A DNA stretch of 64,000 nt from Pseudobacteriovorax sp. (GTDB lineage Bacteria; Bdellovibrionota_B; Oligoflexia; Oligoflexales; Oligoflexaceae), in assembly GCA_013215145.1 (NCBI GenBank), contig JABSRP010000010.1, positions 124,001 through 188,000 on the forward strand. Direction: 5' to 3'. The position numbers and the translations under genes were made by a program. How positions within the stretch are numbered: the first letter of the stretch is position 1; each line of letters starts with the position of its first letter. The notes beneath the pieces are model-generated. The model saw nothing but the letters and a program-made list of their open reading frames with translations. It was not told where the DNA came from and did no database searches. Shown here one piece after another: positions 61,203 through 64,000 of this stretch.

Positions 61203-62002
61203 AGACTTTTTCCGTCTGGAATGGAAATCCATTGCTCAGAGCGTAGCTCGAGAAACCTACGCTTCGAAAGCTTCGAGTGATCTAAAACCTCGCGCTTTCG
61301 ACAGTTCTCGATTTTATAAACTCTGGAAAAGTAAGCCACATAGTTTCCGTTTAGTCCCCGGCAAGCCTCTGACAATGGGATCACATCAACTTCGGTCTCT
61401 ACCACTCTATCCCTAGAATAGTCCTCATCCAAAATCGATGGAATCACGTCTCCTTTTTGATAGACAGCAAATTCATCAGAGCTTAGCTCTAAGATGGGTC
61501 TTTTTCGGCGATTTTTCTTAGCGTGATTCTCATAGGTCTCGAAATCAGCGAACTCACGGAGCTTACAGGCTTCCATGACATACATAGAGTCGCCCGGAGA
61601 GATGAAGTAGCGACCATTCAGCTTACGACAATCACGACTGACCTTTTTGGATTCGAGGTCTTTTCCCGAAGACAACTGGGCAATCACATCATTCTCAACG
61701 GGAACAATGCGTACCTTTTTCCGACCAATTTCTTCCAGCTTTATCCCAACTAACTCCCGACGTTTACACCCTTCAACTTTGTAAACGCGGCTATAGTAAC
61801 TGATAAACTTTCCTTCGTAAGTCCGACAGGTTTTAGCAATCTCAGACTCAGGAAAAACTCTCTTTTTCGGTGCAGTCCATCCAGGTTCACCGCCTTTTTT
61901 CGCCTCTTCCGAGGTTTTCTGAGATCCCGACTCTTGCGCACGCCCCATATCAGATAGGACAAGAAGGGAGAGTATTGCTAGTGTTGAAGAAAGAAGCCTC
62001 AT
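61199..62002 (-). CDS. Secreted protein with three Cys-pair repeats
   Basis: 267 aa. Signal peptide to ~residue 23. The mature part is three copies of one module: a Cys, ~20 residues with a GxYxxY/F...RVYKIE-type strand, a second Cys and a basic patch (C59/C79, C125/C146, C214/C234), each followed after a spacer by a short strand and a Gly-containing turn (for example RRFLELRSEQWISIPDGKSL). Each pair probably makes a disulfide in the periplasm or outside. No family recognised. AAGGTGG stands before the ATG. Confidence 0.7.
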   Translation of the reverse strand: MRLLSSTLAILSLLVLSDMGRAQESGSQKTSEEAKKGGEPGWTAPKKRVFPESEIAKTCRTYEGKFISYYSRVYKVEGCKRRELVGIKLEEIGRKKVRIVPVENDVIAQLSSGKDLESKKVSRDCRKLNGRYFISPGDSMYVMEACKLREFADFETYENHAKKNRRKRPILELSSDEFAVYQKGDVIPSILDEDYSRDRVVETEVDVIPLSEACRGLNGNYVAYFSRVYKIENCRKREVLDHSKLSKRRFLELRSEQWISIPDGKSL

Positions 62003-62237
62003 GAATCACCACCTTAGAAAGGCATATCGAAAAATAGTTCTGCCACAGATAATACTAACATCATGAGGACAAGCTGAGGACCCACGATTTTTTTTGATCA
62101 CCTGTCAATATCCTGACGCACATCGCCCATACTTACATCATAACACCCTGTAATTACTAACGCTATCATTGTCACAGAAATTGCTTGTTCATCGGTGGAA
62201 TCCTGTTGTTGCTGTCCCAGTTGTCGTGGAGTTGAAA

Positions 62238-62672
62238 ATGGACCAGTTGTTAAAATTTATGAATTTCGGATGCATCGATAACAAGCTGTATTGGCGCATG
62301 CCTAGCACCCAAGGCGATAGTCAGTACGAGATACAATGGCGAAAAGACCATCCAAGCGCTTGGCGCTTTCGCAAAGTAGGCGACATCTTTTGGAAGCTCT
62401 CCTCGTCAGAATACTTAGTGAAAAACTTAGAGCGCGAGCCGATTGACCTCGCAGAGTTCGAAAGTAAGGTAAAACACTCCGTACTTCAGCAGGTCTCTTT
62501 TGCGGACCGGATCTTACGAGATGCTTGGGAATCCTTCGGGCGAGAGACCGTGGAGCAGGCTGTTTGGGAAAACCAAAAATTCATGGAAGCTCTTGAAGAG
62601 GCCGTGCAAAGGCTGACCAAAACAGAGGTCAAAGCTGAGCCACGCAAACGACTAACCCTGGTGAAATCCTAG
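62238..62672 (+). CDS. Hypothetical protein, 144 aa
   Basis: Soluble, no signal peptide. The N-terminal half is rich in Trp/Arg and beta-like (YWRMPSTQG, EIQWRKDHPSAWRFRK), the C-terminal half helical with repeated Glu/Lys pairs (residues ~70-125), and a basic tail. The ATG has GGAG 6 nt upstream and is preferred over a longer frame. No family recognised. The adjacent Nudix gene follows 46 nt later on the same strand. Confidence 0.6.
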   Translation: MDQLLKFMNFGCIDNKLYWRMPSTQGDSQYEIQWRKDHPSAWRFRKVGDIFWKLSSSEYLVKNLEREPIDLAEFESKVKHSVLQQVSFADRILRDAWESFGRETVEQAVWENQKFMEALEEAVQRLTKTEVKAEPRKRLTLVKS

Positions 62673-62718
62673 ATATTTGAAAGTGGACCGGGGTTTACTA
62701 CCTTGCTACACTTCCGGT

Positions 62719-63294
62719 ATGAGTCGCAATGATCCAAACATCGACCCCTGGCTTGCCAATCTCCTTCCCGTACCTCAATCTTGGGACGGGTGGCAAGGCA
62801 CGCGCATGTCAGCAGTACTTTTTCTAATTTTAACTTCGAAACATAATCCTCCGAAGCTAGTTCTTACAAAGCGAAGTCGTACCGTTAGCACTCACAAGGG
62901 ACAGATAGGACTGCCGGGAGGCCATCGGGAGACTTATGATCGCAGTCCGGTGGATACGGCTCTAAGAGAGGCCCATGAAGAGATCGCGGCCAATACGGAT
63001 GTCATTGACGTGGTAGGCCAGTTTAAAACGGAAACATCCCTACAAGGGCACGCTGTCGTACCAATTTTAGGGTTGAGTAGCGAGGATCAGCAAGATTTCA
63101 AGGCCTCAACTGATGAAGTTGCCAAGATTATTCAGGTCCCACTTCATCAGCTCACGCAAGATTTCTGCGAGACGATCTCGTTTAGCCTTTTTCGGATTCA
63201 GCGCACCTCATCTCTGTACCGCTACGAGACCCATTTGATATGGGGTCTCACAGCCAAAATTATTTCAAGTATTGCGCCACCTACCGATTCATAA
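62719..63294 (+). CDS. Nudix hydrolase, NudL-type (CoA pyrophosphatase)
   Basis: 191 aa. The Nudix box PGGHRETYDRSPVDTALREAHEEI has the layout of NudL-like CoA diphosphatases (GG..D/E..D..S....ALREA.EE), which split CoA to phosphopantetheine and 3',5'-ADP. Preceding LTKRSRTVSTHKGQIGLPGG matches the NuCoA motif region. A TTG 42 nt upstream is an alternative start; neither has a strong ribosome-binding site. Its end overlaps the convergent pgi gene by 14 nt. Confidence 0.88.
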   Translation: MSRNDPNIDPWLANLLPVPQSWDGWQGTRMSAVLFLILTSKHNPPKLVLTKRSRTVSTHKGQIGLPGGHRETYDRSPVDTALREAHEEIAANTDVIDVVGQFKTETSLQGHAVVPILGLSSEDQQDFKASTDEVAKIIQVPLHQLTQDFCETISFSLFRIQRTSSLYRYETHLIWGLTAKIISSIAPPTDS

Positions 63295-64000
63295 GCTCTT
63301 TTTGTAGATCCTCGTACCCAGGCCGTCCCATAATCGCAAAAAGATTTTTTTTGTAAGCTTCCACTCCAGGCTGATCAAAAGGATTCACTTTCATCAGCAA
63401 ACAACTAACGGCACAAGCGGTTTCAAAAAACGCAAACATCTGTCCAATGCCTCGTTCATCAAGCACAGGAAACGTTAAGGATACGTTAGGAACACCGCCA
63501 TCAGAGTGAGCTATTTGAGTCGCTTCAACAGCTGCTTGGTTTACCACTTCAACCCGTTTGGACTCGAGGTAACCCAAACCATCTTCGTCTTCTGTTGCAG
63601 GGACGCGTAGGACTTTGTCAATGCCACCCACCGAATAGGGCTGTTCATCGAACGACAAAAATGTCTCGATCATACAACGATCGCCCTCCTGTAGGAATTG
63701 ACCGAGAGAGTGCAGGTCAGTGGTGATCCCCAAGCCTGTAGGGAAAAGTCCAATACCTCCCTTGCCTTCGGACTCTCCAAATAGCTGTTTCCACCATTCT
63801 ACGAAATACATTAACTTTGGATTTGCATAGGCCAAAACTTCGATTTTCTTTCCAGATTGATAAGCAGCGACACGAAATGACGCATAATCGAGGCATGGCT
63901 TAGCTAAGGCTTCCGTCTCCAACTCTGTAAAGATACTGTCAGCCCCTTCCAACAGTTGGCGGATATTCACTCCAGCCAGCGCAAGAGGAACAAGACCTAC
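63281..64000 (-). CDS. pgi: Glucose-6-phosphate isomerase, C-terminal part (5' end outside window)
   Basis: The frame stays open to the end of the window, so the start lies further on. The visible 239 residues carry the PGI signature TTDLHSLGQFLQEG, preceded by VGLVPLALAGVNIRQLLEGA and followed by NPFDQPGVEAYKKNLFAI, which contains the conserved catalytic-base/Lys region of the C-terminal domain. Interconverts glucose-6-P and fructose-6-P in the cytoplasm. The listed internal GTG is not a real start. Confidence 0.95.
   Translation of the reverse strand, partial: VGLVPLALAGVNIRQLLEGADSIFTELETEALAKPCLDYASFRVAAYQSGKKIEVLAYANPKLMYFVEWWKQLFGESEGKGGIGLFPTGLGITTDLHSLGQFLQEGDRCMIETFLSFDEQPYSVGGIDKVLRVPATEDEDGLGYLESKRVEVVNQAAVEATQIAHSDGGVPNVSLTFPVLDERGIGQMFAFFETACAVSCLLMKVNPFDQPGVEAYKKNLFAIMGRPGYEDLQKELMNR

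Overview
The window is one stretch of a Gram-negative chromosome. Evidence for the Gram-negative envelope: several proteins with lipobox signal peptides, two stator pairs whose MotB partners carry OmpA-type peptidoglycan-binding domains, a complete mreB-mreC-mreD-PBP2-rodA set, a periplasmic PpiD-type chaperone and a PilT-type ATPase. The mixture of housekeeping genes, duplicated stator pairs, degenerate signalling domains and large TPR envelope proteins, with moderate G+C, fits a deltaproteobacterium-like lineage such as Bdellovibrionota/Oligoflexia. This placement is inference; no rRNA or tRNA gene is visible to confirm it.

Layout. 1-6.3 kb, plus strand: the end of a biotin-carrier subunit, a tiny lipoprotein, ndk, tex, an MTA-phosphorylase-like gene, a hotdog thioesterase and 4-hydroxyphenylpyruvate dioxygenase, closed by a strong terminator. 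6.3-15.4 kb: accessory genes: a secreted protein, a membrane-anchored response regulator, a thioredoxin-like protein, a secreted coiled-coil protein, a long acyl-CoA dehydrogenase, a pectinacetylesterase/Notum-type hydrolase and a subtilisin-like protease. 15.6-20.6 kb, minus strand: leucyl aminopeptidase-alaS-exonuclease III. 21-26.3 kb: ferredoxin-nth, maf, a lysine-2,3-aminomutase-type radical SAM enzyme, NAD kinase and a PpiD-like chaperone. 26.7-33.3 kb, plus strand: the rod-shape and elongasome operon followed by purC. 33.4-34.9 kb: a membrane protein with a carbonic-anhydrase-like domain that has lost two zinc ligands. 34.9-36.8 kb: motA-motB-lipoprotein. 37-44 kb: a receiver/PilZ-like membrane protein, an IS1-like element with imperfect terminal inverted repeats whose left end supplies the last base of the preceding stop codon, and a TPR protein/TPR lipoprotein pair. 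44.3-51 kb: a fused homocysteine methyltransferase-MTHFR, a GT2-like enzyme, an aminotransferase and an N-terminally extended PilT-type ATPase. 51-58.3 kb, minus strand: clpS-clpA-trpS, then a ferritin-like/ATP-grasp fusion translationally coupled to a second M17 aminopeptidase. 58.5-64 kb: a second, divergent stator pair, an HTH regulator with a destroyed ImmA/IrrE active site, a triple-repeat secreted protein, a small hypothetical protein, a CoA-type Nudix hydrolase and the end of pgi.

The best candidates for undescribed biology are: (1) the DUF455-like ferritin/ATP-grasp fusion plus M17 peptidase pair, which looks like a small peptide-forming or peptide-modifying module; (2) the acatalytic carbonic-anhydrase domain on a polytopic membrane anchor; (3) the HTH/pseudo-ImmA regulator with a palindrome sitting inside its own predicted promoter; (4) a hairpin that is both an intrinsic terminator and a mask over the trpS ribosome-binding site; and (5) the PilT-type ATPase with an extra N-terminal domain that looks like a second copy of the PilT N-terminal domain.

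Start codons were moved from the longest open frame to internal starts where a good Shine-Dalgarno sequence or family length favoured it. TTG starts are used repeatedly. All functional names come from motifs read by eye; no database search was run.
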